64,000 bases of DNA from Saccopteryx bilineata (GCF_036850765.1 NC_089490.1:292250982-292314981); one strand, 5' to 3'; shown: positions 32,489-44,205, counted from the first letter of the stretch. The notes: generated from the sequence alone by a model not told the origin. Numbers and translations are program-made.

Positions 32489-33170
32489 GTACTTAGGGAA
32501 AAGGTGGTTACACTTTGCAGTTAGAGTTTAAGTTCTAGTGACCACTGCTTCTAGCTGGAATTAGCAGCAGGTCACAGCCTACAATAGGCATGTGGCATTG
32601 AGACAAGAGGAATAACAGAGATATTATACATTAAATAAAGCAACAAAATTAGACTGTCAATATCCACAGTGGAGATCTTTGAGGGATAAATAAAATTCAA
32701 ATATTCAAGTGAGGCATAGTAGATGGCCCTTATGTTTACAAGAAATGAAATTAGCTTATTTGCTACTTGGAAGAAATACTTTAGGCTCGTGAACAATGTC
32801 CTTGGGCCTTCAGTGGCAATTCCCAGCATGTTGGGCAAGGTCAGGTCACAGGTAGCTGGAGCAGGGCTAGAAGAGACTGAACCCTCCCTCCATGGAGCAA
32901 GGGGGCAGCTTACCTTCTCGTGTTTCTCTTTCCACAGCAGAGGTGTGTCCCTTGATGAGGTTGGGAAGCCTGGCAGGCTTCAGTTCAATGACCTTTCTTT
33001 CAACTCTGAAACAGGGCCCTGATGGAATTCTATGAAGCCCTTTAGGGTGCTGGAGCCTTTAAGAGCATATGCCAAAAGCTGGTATTTCCTGACTTCTTTT
33101 GGGCCTTATTTGCCTTTTCTGTTACTTCCTTGGCCATTATAGACCCTAAAAGCCATGCTCAGAAGACCTC
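32489..33170 (-). other. gamma ERV interior, not assigned
   Basis: Lies between the RT remnant and the integrase tail, where RNase H and the integrase core should be. I could not read either in any frame. It may hold heavily decayed pol or inserted DNA. Confidence 0.4.
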
Positions 33171-33870
33171 ACTGAGGGGCTTGACTAAGAGAGCAAAATT
33201 GGGAATTCAGTGTCTAAAGAAGCGTATTAGACTGAGGAAATAAAGGATTTGATTTGCAGTGGTAGGTGGTTGGAGACTGCAGAGGGTCTCAGTTGATTTA
33301 GGATGAGATCTCAGGTGGTGATGGTTAAGGCGATGCCTAGATAGACTACGGACTGAGAGTGAAGTTGAGCCTTAGCAGAGAAGACACAATATCCCTTCAC
33401 AGTGAGGAAGTTAAGAAGGGTGGAAGTGTGTCTCCTTGAGGCAGGCAGGGAGGGACTGCAGAGGAGTAGGTTATCTACATATTGTAAGAGAGTACTAGTT
33501 TTGAGATTGCATGCTGCTAAATCCTGAGCTACTGCCTGCCCAAACAGGTGTGGGCTGTTTTTGATCCCCTGGGGTAAAACAGTCCATGTAAATTGCTGGG
33601 CTGCATTAGTGTCTGGGTCAGTCCAGGTGAATGCAAACAGAAAGTAAGAGTCAGAGTGTAGAGGGATGATAAAGAAGGTACTCTTGAGGTCTAGGACCTA
33701 TAGAGATTAGGGACTACTCGATGGAAGGGAATTACTGCCTCATTGATTAGGCATAAGTCTTGTATGAGGCGATAAGCCCCTGAAGGTTTTTGAACAGGAA
33801 GGATGGGAGTATTGCAGGGAGAGTTCATGGGATGTGTAAGCCTGATTTAAGAGGTAGGTAATTACTGGTT
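33171..33870 (-). pseudogene. pol: reverse transcriptase remnant of the gamma ERV
   Basis: On the minus strand I can read PCNTPILPVQKP, then YRLIQDL, FAFTWTDP, QFTWTVLPQGIKNSPHLFG, and YVDN where YVDD is expected, then LGI and the thumb start. Stops interrupt it. The changed last Asp alone would abolish activity. Confidence 0.82.
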
Positions 33871-34060
33871 TAAGGCCTTAGAAATAGACACAGTTACACA
33901 TTAAACAAATATTTTACAAATTATGAATTAAGTAATTTAAATGAGCATGCTTTACTTGTTTCAATTCAAATTATACTAGAGATATTTTCTGCCAAAGAGA
34001 CAAGATGGATTACTTATATAGCTTAATATACAATTCTGTTTTTTTAAGTTTTTGAATATG
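33871..34060. other. AT-rich patch inside the gamma ERV
   Basis: About 190 bp far richer in A+T than the ERV on either side, without pol or gag similarity. Possibly an inserted fragment at the point where protease should lie. Confidence 0.4.
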
Positions 34061-35270
34061 GCAGGGAGTTGTCAAAAAGAGGGGAAGAGGAGAGAAAGCA
34101 GACAGATGGACTGTGTGAATGGCTGGATGGAAAGAAGGAGGGTCAGAATCTGCAAGAGGAGGAGGAAGAGATTAAAATGCCATGTGGTCAGAGGAGTCAA
34201 AAAAGATTTAGAGCTCTGAGGAGAGGGGGGAGGGCAAGGAGGAAAGAGGCACAGTCACAGTTTGTAAGGTTGTAAGGAGAAAGGAGGGGTCAGAGAAGAG
34301 ACAGGTACCACAGCCAGAACCACAGCTTCTAAGGAGGGGGGAGGGGACAAAGAACAAGTGGAGAAGGGAGGGGGCTCTTGGGAGAAAAGAGACTCAAATG
34401 GAAAAGATTTGCAGAGGTACCACAGAGGGATCTCAAGAGAAGGATGCCCTCAGGGATCAGGCAGGAGGGAGAGAGTTGGGAGTCTGTAGAGAAGGAAAGA
34501 TTAGGAGTGGAGGTTTTAGGTGAGGTTTGTCTGGCTAAAAATGGCCTGCATGTAGAACAGAAGGCACAGAAATTAAGGACAGGAGAGAAGGAAGAAGAAA
34601 AGCCTGCACGTAAGGAATTTCTGATGCCCTCCACGTCCGGTGGCAGAAATTGTCAAGATCTCTTAGGATATTGTAATGGTAGAAAGCAACCTGGCTAGGT
34701 ACTTAGACTTTTGAGGAAGTCCATAGAAGCTAGCCATTCAGAGTAGAAACCTCCCAAATTGTGAACCTCAGAGAGTAGGGTGAGTCCCGAAGGAGTAGAG
34801 GAGTAGTCTCTGAGGCCTGAGATTGGGAGGAGCCCGTGTTCTGAGGGGAGTCTGGCTGGACAGTTTGGACTGAGAGGAGCCCATAGTAGAGGGCTCTGGT
34901 GAGAGAAGGGGGCGTCCCGCCTTCAGTCACAGTTCTGAGAGGAGAAAATCTCTGTAGAAAGAGAGTCTCAGTCAAGAGGTCGTCATCCTAAGGCTGAGAT
35001 CCCGGGACATAAAAGAGGGGCCTGGCTAGGTGTGCCTAGACTTTTGTAGAAGTCCATATAGGAGTAGAGGCAGACCACTCATAGATATGGGGTCTGAAGT
35101 CAAAACCGTCCGACCAGGAAGAGGTGTTTTTAGAGAGAAATTTGGAGTCCAACCGGGGAAGGGGAAGGGAGAAACTCCTTACCTTTCTGATCCAGCAGGG
35201 GTTCAGGACAGGGTTAGACTGCTGGCCAATCAGCCTACAATTACATGTCCAAACAGAATCAGGGAGTAAG
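34061..35270 (-). pseudogene. gag: gag remnant of the gamma ERV
   Basis: Assigned by position (between primer site and RT) and by composition: on the minus strand it is pyrimidine-rich and codes Pro/Ser/Leu-rich stretches typical of matrix-p12 regions, with many breaks. Open pieces occur at 34329-34634 and 34730-34975. I cannot place the major homology region. Confidence 0.5.
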
Positions 35271-35355
35271 CCTGGGATGAGCTGCCACTGTCCATTGCTT
35301 CCCTGGTTGTAAGTCTGGACAGCAAAGAGGAATCGTACAGGCAGTTAGTACCCTG

Positions 35356-35373
35356 TCCGCGGTTTCGGCACCA
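35356..35373 (-). promoter_or_regulatory. primer-binding site, tRNA-Phe-like
   Basis: Minus strand TGGTGCCGAAACCGCGGA starts two bases after the LTR end. The first 13 bases match the tRNA-Phe primer site of ERV-F-type elements; later bases have drifted. Confidence 0.75.
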
Positions 35374-35375
35374 AA

Positions 35376-35716
35376 TGTTGGAATACATGGGAGTCCAAAA
35401 GAGACCAGAGTAACAGGCTTTATTGAAAGGAAGAAAGGAACCCTGACGAACACTTCTCCCAGGGAGAAGAGCACCAGTTACAGATTAGGGACAAATTATA
35501 TAGTGTTTGGAAAAGCCTGAGAAGATACTGAGGCAAAAGTTCTGGTATGTTCTCTTTTACGGTTTTAGGATTTCAGCTTTCTGGAATGCTCCTTCTTGGG
35601 GCAGGTAGATCAGCTTTCTGAAATTCTTCTGTCTCAGGGGAGATAGTCCAGTAAGTGTGAGGTCTGACAGATAAGCGGAACATCAAGAAGGCAGTTTGGA
35701 ATTCACATATCTATCA
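35376..35716 (-). mobile_element. 5' LTR of the gamma ERV
   Basis: 341 bp, TGATAGATATGTGAATTCC to ATGTATTCCAACA on the minus strand. Colinear with the copy at 30405, about 10 percent different with one indel. Confidence 0.88.
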
Positions 35717-36086
35717 ATTAGCCAAAAGCAGGCCCATAGTTTCCATTGAAATACTGGTCAGTTTGTTTATTTAAATTTACTTGTTCTTTATTTTTAATAT
35801 TTTATTTGTTCTCATTTTGATTTTTACTTTAAAATAAGATATGTGCAGTGTGCATAGGGATTTGTTCATAGTTTCTTTTTGTAGTCCGGCCCTCCAACGG
35901 TCTGAGAGACAGTGAACTGACCCCCTGTGTAAAAAGTTTGAGGACCCCTGCTATTGATTGTGCCATTGAAATTTATCCATTTTCTGACCACTGTTTAACA
36001 CTTCCCTGTAGCAATCATGGTCTATGACCTCAAATTTAATCTTTTAAAAATGTCATATTTCTTAAAATTCTTGAGGGTTTTCCAGT

Positions 36087-36790
36087 TGTAAAGCCAGTAG
36101 CCGCGGCCACCATCACAGCTGCCTGGCCCATGCAGGTTCGCATTTGATTCAGATAGTCGGTAATGAAACAACGGAGCCAAGAACTGGTGGGCCATTACTG
36201 CGGGCAAGAAATACATACAGTGAGAAAACACTTCCTTTTCCATTCAGGGCTCCCAAAGCCACTGACTTATCTGGGTTTCCTGGAATCAAAGGTTTCTAAC
36301 CTCACCCAGTTTCATTCACCTCTGTTCCCCATCTCTTTCTCTCTGAACAAACTGGCTTCTTCCTCAGTTGCTTCTCCTGGCCTCCTCCACATGGTCTTTC
36401 TTTGCTCTCTGCTCTCTAATGCTAATCTCAGGATCCAAGAGCAAGCAAGCTCCCAGTCTGCCCCACTTTATAGTATAGAAACCAAAACCTTTAATCCAAT
36501 ATACAAATAAGGAAATCTCTGATACAAAGTCACTTATCTGAGGCTTAATGGGATCCCTCATGAAAGTGCACCACCCCACATCAAAAAAGGTGGGAAAGGC
36601 TTAGTCCCAAAACCAAGCCCTAGGCTACAAGGATCCTGCCTGCCCATAGCCAACTCCCAACACACATTAATATAATCACGCCCATCCCAAACAAGAAGGG
36701 AAAACCAATATCATCACCTGGGAGATGGGCTTCCACGTTGGCAGCACCATCTTTAACAAAGTGAGCATAATATATTTTATCTACCCAACA
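36087..36790 (-). mobile_element. solo LTR D, class III ERV family, type 2 U3
   Basis: Minus strand starts TGTTGGGTAGATAAAATATA and ends CTACTGGCTTTACA. 704 bp. Flanks CCAGT (36082-36086) and CTAAT (36791-36795) agree at three of five positions, perhaps a decayed duplication. Confidence 0.82.
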
Positions 36791-37239
36791 CTAATCTTAC
36801 CCAGACTACAATACAAATTCTATGTCATTGTCTAATCTGAATCACAATTTTATCAGTAACCTATTACCTCTTTTTTCCCTTTTTCCTCACTCTTATTTCT
36901 TACTTTTGTTGTTGTTGTTGTTATCACAAGCTAATTTCTGTATTAATGACTTTACTTTTGTTTTTCTGTCTACCTGGGAAATATTTCCCCAGAATTTTCA
37001 AGTATTGTATTTTTTTTTATTTTATTACAGTGTCTGATAAAATATTAACACATTAGGGAGACTTTTCCCAATAGCCTTATATGAAATAGTACATATCCAC
37101 TTAAAATATTTTTCTTGCTTTACCTCCTAGTATTTAATCAACCTTCTATTACTTTATATTGTTTTCATTTGATTTCCCTACTAAAATATTTGCTGTATCC
37201 ACTAGAATATGAATACAACAAAGTTGTCTGTTTTGCTCC
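36791..37239. other. unclassified DNA
   Basis: No gene seen; a short (GTT)n run near 36907. Confidence 0.4.
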
Positions 37240-37926
37240 TATTGGTCAAATAAGTTTGTAAATAATGATATATATGTTTGCTCGCTTATAGTTTGCATTG
37301 GATGTGGGGGGACAGGCTATAAGCAGGCAGAATTTTTATAGCTAAGGCTTAGTTTTAAGACTAAGCCTTTCCCACCCTTTTTGACATAGGGTGGAAGACT
37401 CTTATGAGGAATCCCATTATGCCTCAGATAAGTGACTTTGTATCAGAGACTTCCTTGTTTGTATATTGGATTAAAGGTTTTGATTTATATATTATAAAGT
37501 GGGGCAGACCAGGAGCTTGCTCTCTTTTGGTTCCTGAGATTAACATTAGAGAGGAGAGCAGAGAAAGGTTATGTAGAGGTGGCCAGAAGAAGCAGCCAAA
37601 ATGGCGGAGTGCTGAAAGACAAACCAGTTAGCGCAGAGTTTGTGCAGAGAGAAGGAGATGAGGAGCAAAGGAGAATGAGGCTGGTGAAGTAGACACCTTT
37701 GATTCTAGGAAACTCAGATAAGTCAGTTGCTTTGTGAATGCTGAATGAGTAGGTTTTGGAGCCCAGTGTGTATTTTTACTTGACTGCTGAGTGCAAGCTA
37801 AGATTAAAGATAATGGCCCACCAGTTTGTGGCTCTGTTGTTTCATTACCGTCTGTCTGAATCCAATTTGAACCTGCATGGGCCTGTCAGCTGTGATGGTG
37901 GCCATGTATACTGGCTTTACAGCTCC
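37235..37926. repeat. GCTCC target-site duplication of solo LTR E
   Basis: GCTCC at 37235-37239 and 37922-37926, directly at the LTR ends. Confidence 0.87.
37240..37921 (+). mobile_element. solo LTR E, class III ERV family, type 1 U3
   Basis: Starts TATTGGTCAAATAAG (TG changed to TA) and ends GGCTTTACA. 682 bp. It includes AAAATGGCGGAG near 37600, a YY1-like motif kept in several family members. Confidence 0.87.
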
Positions 37927-38345
37927 ATCAGGCTTATTAATTATGCATTAATCTTTGTATAACATAAGTTAATGCCTTAAGATTTGTTAATCAGTTGAGT
38001 GACTGACATATTGAATAAATAAATAACTGAATGAAAAACAAGCTAAGATTCCGCAGGTTATGGAAAACTCAATGTGCCAAGAAATATGCAAGTTTTAAAT
38101 TATTTCAAAATATAGTTAGAATTTGTTTCATATAAAAAATAACATTGTTAATTATTGTTTTTTTCCAGTAACAATTAATTATTGTTTTTCTGTCTTAATC
38201 TACAAAATCTTAGGGCTCACTTTTCCTTTCTGGGTTTTCTGATATAAATAAATAACTTTAAGTGTTTATCATGTGTTTGGCATCACATTAAGTCATTGAT
38301 ATACAAAATAAAAGAAGAAGACTAGACATCATTAATCAGGGAGAA
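37922..38345. other. unclassified DNA
   Basis: No gene. A short repeated phrase ACAATTAATTATTGTTTTT-like occurs near 38145-38195. Confidence 0.4.
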
Positions 38346-39051
38346 TGTTAGTTAAATAAGTTTGTAAATATGATATATATGTTTGCTTGCTTATAGTTTG
38401 CATTGGGTATCGGGGAACAGGCTGTAAGCAGGCAGAGTTATAGTCTAAGGCTTAGTCTTTAAATTAAGCCTTTCCCATCCTTTTAATACTAAGATCTTTT
38501 CAAAAATAAGCTTTTCCCCACACCCTTGACTGTTGCATGATGTGGGGTGGTCCACTTTCATGAGGAATCCCATTATTGCCTCAGATAAGTAACTTTGTAT
38601 CAGAGACTTCCTTGTTTGTATATTGGATTAAAGGTTTTCATTTCTACACTATAAAATGGAGCAGAGGAACCCATGCAGGAGGAGAGCAGTAAAAGGCCAT
38701 GTGGAGGAGAGGAGAAGCAGCCAAGATGGCGAAGTGCTGAAGGAGAAGCCAGATTGTGCAGAGTTTGTGCGGAGAAAAGGAGATGTGAAACAGAGGTGAA
38801 TAAGGCTGGAGAGGTACAAACTTTCGATTCTAGGAAACTCGGATAACTCACTGGCTTTGGGAACCCTGAATGGAAAGAAAAGTGTTTTCTCACTGTGGTA
38901 TTTCTTGCCCTCTGGGTGCGAGCTAGGATTAAAGGTAATGGCCCACCAGTTCTTTGCTCCGTTGTTTCATTACTGACTGTCCAAATCTAATTTGAACCTG
39001 TACAGGCCAGGCAGCGGTGATGGTGGCCATGGTTACTGGCTTTACAGAGAA
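38341..39051. repeat. GAGAA target-site duplication of solo LTR F
   Basis: GAGAA at 38341-38345 and 39047-39051, directly at the LTR ends. Confidence 0.87.
38346..39046 (+). mobile_element. solo LTR F, class III ERV family, type 1 U3
   Basis: Starts TGTTAGTTAAATAAG and ends GGCTTTACA. 701 bp. It keeps the AAGATGGCGAAG motif near 38725. Confidence 0.87.
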
Positions 39052-39681
39052 CAACCATTATACAATTTTTATATGGGAAAACAAGTGCTATAATTAGAGA
39101 ACATAGTTTTAAAATACACTTAGCACAGAGATTTTAGATGGTCTTTATTCATTATTTAACCATTATATAAGCTAACTACTTGCTTATAGCACCAGCAAAG
39201 CAAGGACATCTATTAAAAAATAATTAAAAAAATTTTTGATGCTAAAAAGTGCTCCAAAAGATTTAAATGGCCTCTACTGTCTTGTTTCCTTAAGTAGCAC
39301 AGATCATAAAAATCTTTAAGAACATTTTTCTAAGGGTAAACCTACATCTTTAAATATCACTTATATCACCTGTATTCAATAAGAAAGCCTTTTGTTTAAT
39401 GCTAATGACTTAATTTATCTAAAAACTGGGATAAGCATTATTGAATACTTATGGGTAGAAACATCTGCCAATGCAGATTGAAGATTATGCTGTACCATTG
39501 TAACTCTACATGTGTGGACCATAAAAAGTCAAAAGTGAAAGTGTTCTTAGTCCATTTCCTACTTTCCCTGAATATAAGTTTCTTTGATCTTGCTCAGTAG
39601 CTGTAACTGGGACACTTTCAAGTAAAAGAACCAGAAGTTTCATTTGTTGTACAATAGCCATACCTCACTTCCACGGGTTTA
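39047..39681. other. unclassified AT-rich DNA
   Basis: No gene or nameable repeat. Confidence 0.4.
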
Positions 39682-40168
39682 TGTAGAGACACCAAGTCCA
39701 GATGAATTTTGAAGGGTTTTATTAAAGGAGGAGATTTATTAAATATGCTGGCCTCATATGGCTGACATGGGGGTATTTACCAAATACCCAAATCATGTGC
39801 CCCAAATACATCTCAGGCAGGTTATATACCCTTGATCACATATGGGCTTGAGGGTACCATGACATCATGACACAATTATTAGCAAGCTTACAACATTTTT
39901 TTTAGGGGATCCATAGAGACATTAAAACTTTCAAGGTAATACAGTCAAGGACATTTACGAATCTTTCAGTTTCTATCTCTTCTTCTTTGCCTAGGGGTAT
40001 GTGACTATCAGGATTCCAGGAAGGGAGGATTGTGATTCCAACCACAATCAATGTAAGGTGGTATGTAAATTATGTCTCTTATTGAAGGAGAAGAAGTTTC
40101 TTAGTTAACTTTTATTTTAGATTTAAAACTAAATGACCCATTGTCTTTGCAAGCCAGAAACTTCTACA
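39682..40168 (-). mobile_element. possible solo LTR of another ERV family
   Basis: On the minus strand it would run from TGTAGAAGTTTCTGGCTTGC to TGGTGTCTCTACA, with TGTAG/CTACA ends and two AATAAA-type signals (CTTTAATAAAACCC and TTTAATAAATCTCC) in the last third, as in an LTR. I find no matching target duplication and no internal ERV sequence beside it. Confidence 0.4.
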
Positions 40169-40924
40169 TTCTTCTTTCTCCCCTCCCAAAAGGAAGGATG
40201 GGATAGGAAAGCCTGACCTTTTCTCCTAGAATATCAATCTTAATTTTGCAGCTTTTTAGTACCTTACTACACATTGAAATGGAGTAATTTTGCTTCCTGA
40301 GGGTATGACCATTATTTTGTTAATTTTCCAAGGATAATTTTTTAATTCAAATATGAATAGTTGACTCCTAATAAAAATATATAAAATTTGTATGGTGCAA
40401 AAAGTGGTAAAATAACTGTCCTCTTAAAGTGAAATTATAAAGAGTTTACATTACACAGTGGACTATCTATTTTACAATGATGTTAATATTACAAGAAGTG
40501 GGATGGAGGTACAAAAAAAAAGAGAAGTGTCAGAAGCAGAATCTTCAAAAAGCAAAATGAAAGCATGGAAAAAAGCAGAGAAAAGGATATAGAGAGTTTA
40601 TCAATATTCTCAGTGAGTACAAGGAAGTGTCAGTAGAAATAATCCTTTGAACACTGGATTATTTCAGATAAAGGTATTGCTTACAAAGCATAGAGAAACA
40701 GGCAGAAGTCAGTGGAGAAACAAAATAATTTGACTGAAGATGGATCACAAAGAAAAAAGGCGTTCCTAAAATTCATCAAATAGTCTTACAAATTCCTAAT
40801 GAACATATTGACACAAAATTAAATGACTACTCTTTTAGTACAGTGCTATGATAGGTGTGTATTATTTATATAAAATGTATAATATTTAATATAATGACTT
40901 AAATCTTAATATACAATTAATCAT
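40169..40924. other. unclassified DNA
   Basis: No gene or nameable repeat. Confidence 0.4.
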
Positions 40925-40940
40925 AAAACTAAGTTCTTTG

Positions 40941-41308
40941 GCCTGACCAGGTGGTGGCGCAGTGAATACAGCATCAAACTGTGATGTGGAGGACCCAGGT
41001 TCGAGACCCCAAGGTTGCCAGCTTGAGCACGGGCTCATCTGGCTTGAGCAAAGAACTCACCAGCTTGGACTGAAGGTCGCTGACTCGAGCAAGGGGTTAC
41101 TCAGTCTGCTGAAGGCCCACACAGTCAAGGCACATATGAGAAAGCAATGAATGAACAACTAAGGTGTTGCAACAGCAACGAAAAACTGATGATTGATGCT
41201 TCTCATCTCTCTTCTCATCTCATCTCTCTTCATTCCTGTCTGTCTGTCCCTATCTATCCCTCTCTCTGACTTTCTCTCTGTCTCTGTAAAAACAAACAAA
41301 CAAACAAA
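40941..41308 (+). mobile_element. tRNA-derived bat SINE (Rhin-1 type), with target duplication
   Basis: Head GCCTGACCAGGTGGTGGCGC, B-box-like GGTTCGAGACC, body, (TCTC)n tail, then A-rich CAAACAAACAAA end. AAAACTAAGTTCTTTG at 40925-40940 is repeated perfectly at 41309-41324. A frame starting in the head is chance. Confidence 0.93.
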
Positions 41309-41324
41309 AAAACTAAGTTCTTTG

Positions 41325-41839
41325 TACCACATTGTATATTGGCTAAATCATACATTATGTTTGGTTGGCTTAGAAAGAAGACATATGTCAATGGAATAGA
41401 AATAAGCTATGCAAATAACTTTAAATATTTTTATTTTTCTTGTTTCCCATAGTTTTTATGGAATAAATATTTTATGGTGAATAACAACTTAGTTTTTGTT
41501 TTGTTAAATTTTTAGTCCTGGAATTGTTGATTAATCATATTAATATTCATTTTTCTTATTTTTTCTGTAAAATGTAAGTTATTCTTTTTAAATAATTTCT
41601 TTACATGCACAACTTGTCAGTGTGCCATCTGGAAAGACAAATGCAGAATTTTATTGTAAACTTTATCTGAGTGTTTTATTGTATCCTTGAATAAAGTGTA
41701 CCTAATAAGTTGTACGATGTTAGTTGACACATCATCACAAAGTTTTATGAATTCAGAACAAAATAACATTTCAGATGATGATATCAAGAGAAATATGACA
41801 GATTTGCACAATCCCTTTTTTTGAGGGGGAAGATAATTG
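41325..41839. other. unclassified AT-rich DNA
   Basis: No gene or nameable repeat. Confidence 0.4.
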
Positions 41840-42203
41840 CCTTAAATGATTGGTAGTCAACCATTTGAACGCCACTAGTGGGCATTCCAGCTTTCATGGT
41901 GGGTGGTAGCGGAGCAACCAAAGTATAAATAAAAAGATAGATTTAACTATAGTAAGTTGTTTTATAAAGATTTATTCTGCCAAACTTAGCAAAAATCTGA
42001 TATAAAGTACTTGGTAAGTAATTATTATTATATGCTTTAACTTGCTGTAACTCTGCTTTACAAATTTTATAAAGTAAAGTTACTTCCCTACTTTATAAAT
42101 CACAATTACTGTGGAACCGGTGAGCGGTTAGAAAATTTTACTACTAACAGAGATACAAAAGTAGGAGGTAGGTATAAAGAGGTTGACTACCCCTGCCTTA
42201 AAT
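41840..42203. repeat. 8-bp target duplication of the small hAT element
   Basis: CCTTAAAT at 41840-41847 and 42196-42203, perfect. Confidence 0.85.
41848..42195. mobile_element. small non-autonomous hAT element
   Basis: 348 bp. Left end GATTGGTAGTCAACC and right end GGTTGACTACCCCTG are inverted copies with small differences, and an 8-bp duplication flanks it. Interior CGCCACTAGTGGGC and its distant counterpart are further inverted motifs. No transposase. Confidence 0.82.
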
Positions 42204-43979
42204 GCTATTATCTAAAATGTTGCTGGATTTATGCAAAAAGGCTAAATTTACATGAGATTTAAAGTGATTCTTCTGAACTGATTTATACAGTAACTTCTTC
42301 ATGCTTTGGGGAAATTTCTTTCAGCTGGACTTGAAGTATGTCTTTGTCTTGTTAAGTGAACATATTAGGAACTTTTAATTCAATAAATAGCCATAAACTC
42401 CTCTGAACCTCAAGGGATTTTACCTTTGGCTCTGATACTTTCCACTCTGAAATGCAATGGGTCAATCATTTCATCATGTGTTTCTGATAAACTCACCACC
42501 TGGGAAAAGAGTGAATTTATTCCAATCAGATACAGGAAAAATATGACTGCGGCTTTCAGTGTTCAGAAGTAAGCACATATCTCCTAGATATTGGAAAACA
42601 AGTTTGCCCTTAATATAACCTTTGTGTATTTTTTCTTCCTGCCAGTATGGTCTCACAGCAGAATTGAAAGTGAGTAAAGAGTGTCCATTAACAATCATCC
42701 ACTTATCCATTTAGCTTGATCCTTTCAAGACTTGAGATAATTGTTGTATTTGATCCTTATATGTCTAGAGAGAGAATAAATTGAATATCTTTATGTCAAG
42801 ATGTAAAACATAATTGTATTTTTTTTTTTTTAAAGTGGAAGGGACCCACTAAAGCAAAAGTTCTTATGCTCATCAAAGCCATGCAGTCCTGAATTACAAT
42901 TTACTGGAAGAATTAGAGAAATTTTTCACTAAGTCCTGTGTTCCCTGCAACATTCATAAGCAGAGAGAAGTCAATAACAATAATAGTCACCATTCAGATT
43001 CTGATGTCTCATTTTATGTAATGCTGAAAACATATAAATTTTTCATGAAATATATAATTATGGTTAAAAATACCTCTGTTAGGGAATAATGTACTACCAA
43101 GTTTGACTCTAGGAAGTATCTACAATAATTGAGCTCAACTCTCCCCTCATTTTATCAAATTTAGTGAATGATCTTAATCTGGATCATAATGAGAATGATA
43201 TAAATGTCATTTTATATTTATAAATAAGGCATATATTGCAAAAGAAAAAGTGTTGTAAAAACTCAGTAGGAGCACCGGTTCTTATACTGACATTCAAATA
43301 ACTAATACAGGCTGAGAACTAACAGAACAAGTACAATACCAAAACCTTGGCTGGAAGTCCAGATAAACTTCACTAAGTATGGCACTTTTTATCTAAATAG
43401 TATGAGGATTTCTGTTCTCCTAAAGATAACATTTGGTAAATGTTCTCAAGTGTAAAATCACTGCTCTTCTATATTTGGAAGACATATAATACATAACCTA
43501 AATTCAGTGTTTTTTTCTCAAATACATACTTTTGGTACTGTTAATTATACCCTTTTCTAATGAATATAGATACTTGAATTAAATTATTTAATAATCATCT
43601 TTTTTTTTTTTATCGTAGTAAAGTTATCCTGAAACAGAGAGATACACCAATCATTGGTTCCTTAAAAAAGAGAGAGTACTTTTTAGTGCTTCTCTTTTAA
43701 GTACTAAATTCAGGTCAGTGTTACAGCTGGCTGACAGTTCGGCTCCCTAGAGGCATGGCTCTGTTCTTTCTGATGTCCACCTAGACAAATTCTGCCTGAT
43801 ATACAAAGCTGGTTTATCTTCCCATTATAAACTATTGTATTTAACTTATTCAAGTCTTTTTCATTTTTAGATTCCATTATTTAATTCATCCTTAAGGAAG
43901 CAAATTTTGGGGATGATTAAAATAAGAAGTTTAGAAACATTATGATAGCCCTCTGATAAATTATTCCTGGCTTATTACA
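42204..43979. other. unclassified DNA
   Basis: Nearly 1.8 kb without a supportable gene or repeat. Confidence 0.4.
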
Positions 43980-44205
43980 GAGTGGTTGCATTGAAAGAAA
44001 GTAGAGGTTGACTGTCTGGGGAATCTTTTCCAGCTTTGTTATTTATTAATTGTGAGAACTTAAGCAAGTTATTCCACCTCTCGTGTTTATTCATATCAGA
44101 AATGCATGTAATAATAGTTCTACCTCAATAACTAGTTAAATCAATAACTTTAAGGAGCTTAGAATAGTGGCAAAGCCATAGTAATGCTCAATAAACAATA
44201 TTAAA
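43980..44205 (+). repeat. MIR-like ancient SINE remnant
   Basis: Order of phrases matches MIR: TGTGAGAACTTAAGCAAGTTATT, then GTAATAATAGTTCTACCTCA, then ATAGTAATGCTCAATAAA. Heavily diverged. Confidence 0.6.

Larger units (their letters stand above)
30405..35716 (-). mobile_element. old gammaretrovirus-like ERV (tRNA-Phe primer, ERV-F-like)
   Basis: Paired LTRs of 340 and 341 bp in minus orientation, inserted into the hAT element. The primer site matches tRNA-Phe over TGGTGCCGAAACC. Decayed gag, reverse transcriptase, integrase tail and env pieces are in the normal order. The LTRs differ at roughly 34 sites (about 10 percent), so it is much older than the class III provirus. Large deletions removed RNase H, most of integrase, most of surface Env and the Env ectodomain of TM. 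Confidence 0.85.
30400..35721. repeat. target duplication of the gamma ERV
   Basis: ATTAG at 30400-30404 and 35717-35721. A 4-bp duplication (TTAG) with one chance base is also possible. Confidence 0.75.
30176..35950. mobile_element. non-autonomous hAT transposon split by an ERV
   Basis: Ends CAGGGGTCCCCAAACT and AGTTTGAGGACCCCTG match as inverted repeats at 15 of 16 positions. The element proper is 30176-30399 plus 35722-35950; the 5.3 kb between them is an ERV. No transposase is encoded. The interior (GGCCCCCTGAGGCCATTTT, and on the right GATATGTGCAGTGTGCATAGG) is that of a dispersed mammalian hAT family. Confidence 0.85.
30168..35958. repeat. 8-bp target duplication of the hAT element
   Basis: CTATTGAT at 30168-30175 and 35951-35958, directly outside the inverted ends. 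Eight base pairs is the signature of hAT transposases. Confidence 0.9.

Noticed and set aside
40941..41020. tRNA gene
   Set aside because: A- and B-box-like parts belong to the SINE head; the cloverleaf is not intact and five copies share the same body.
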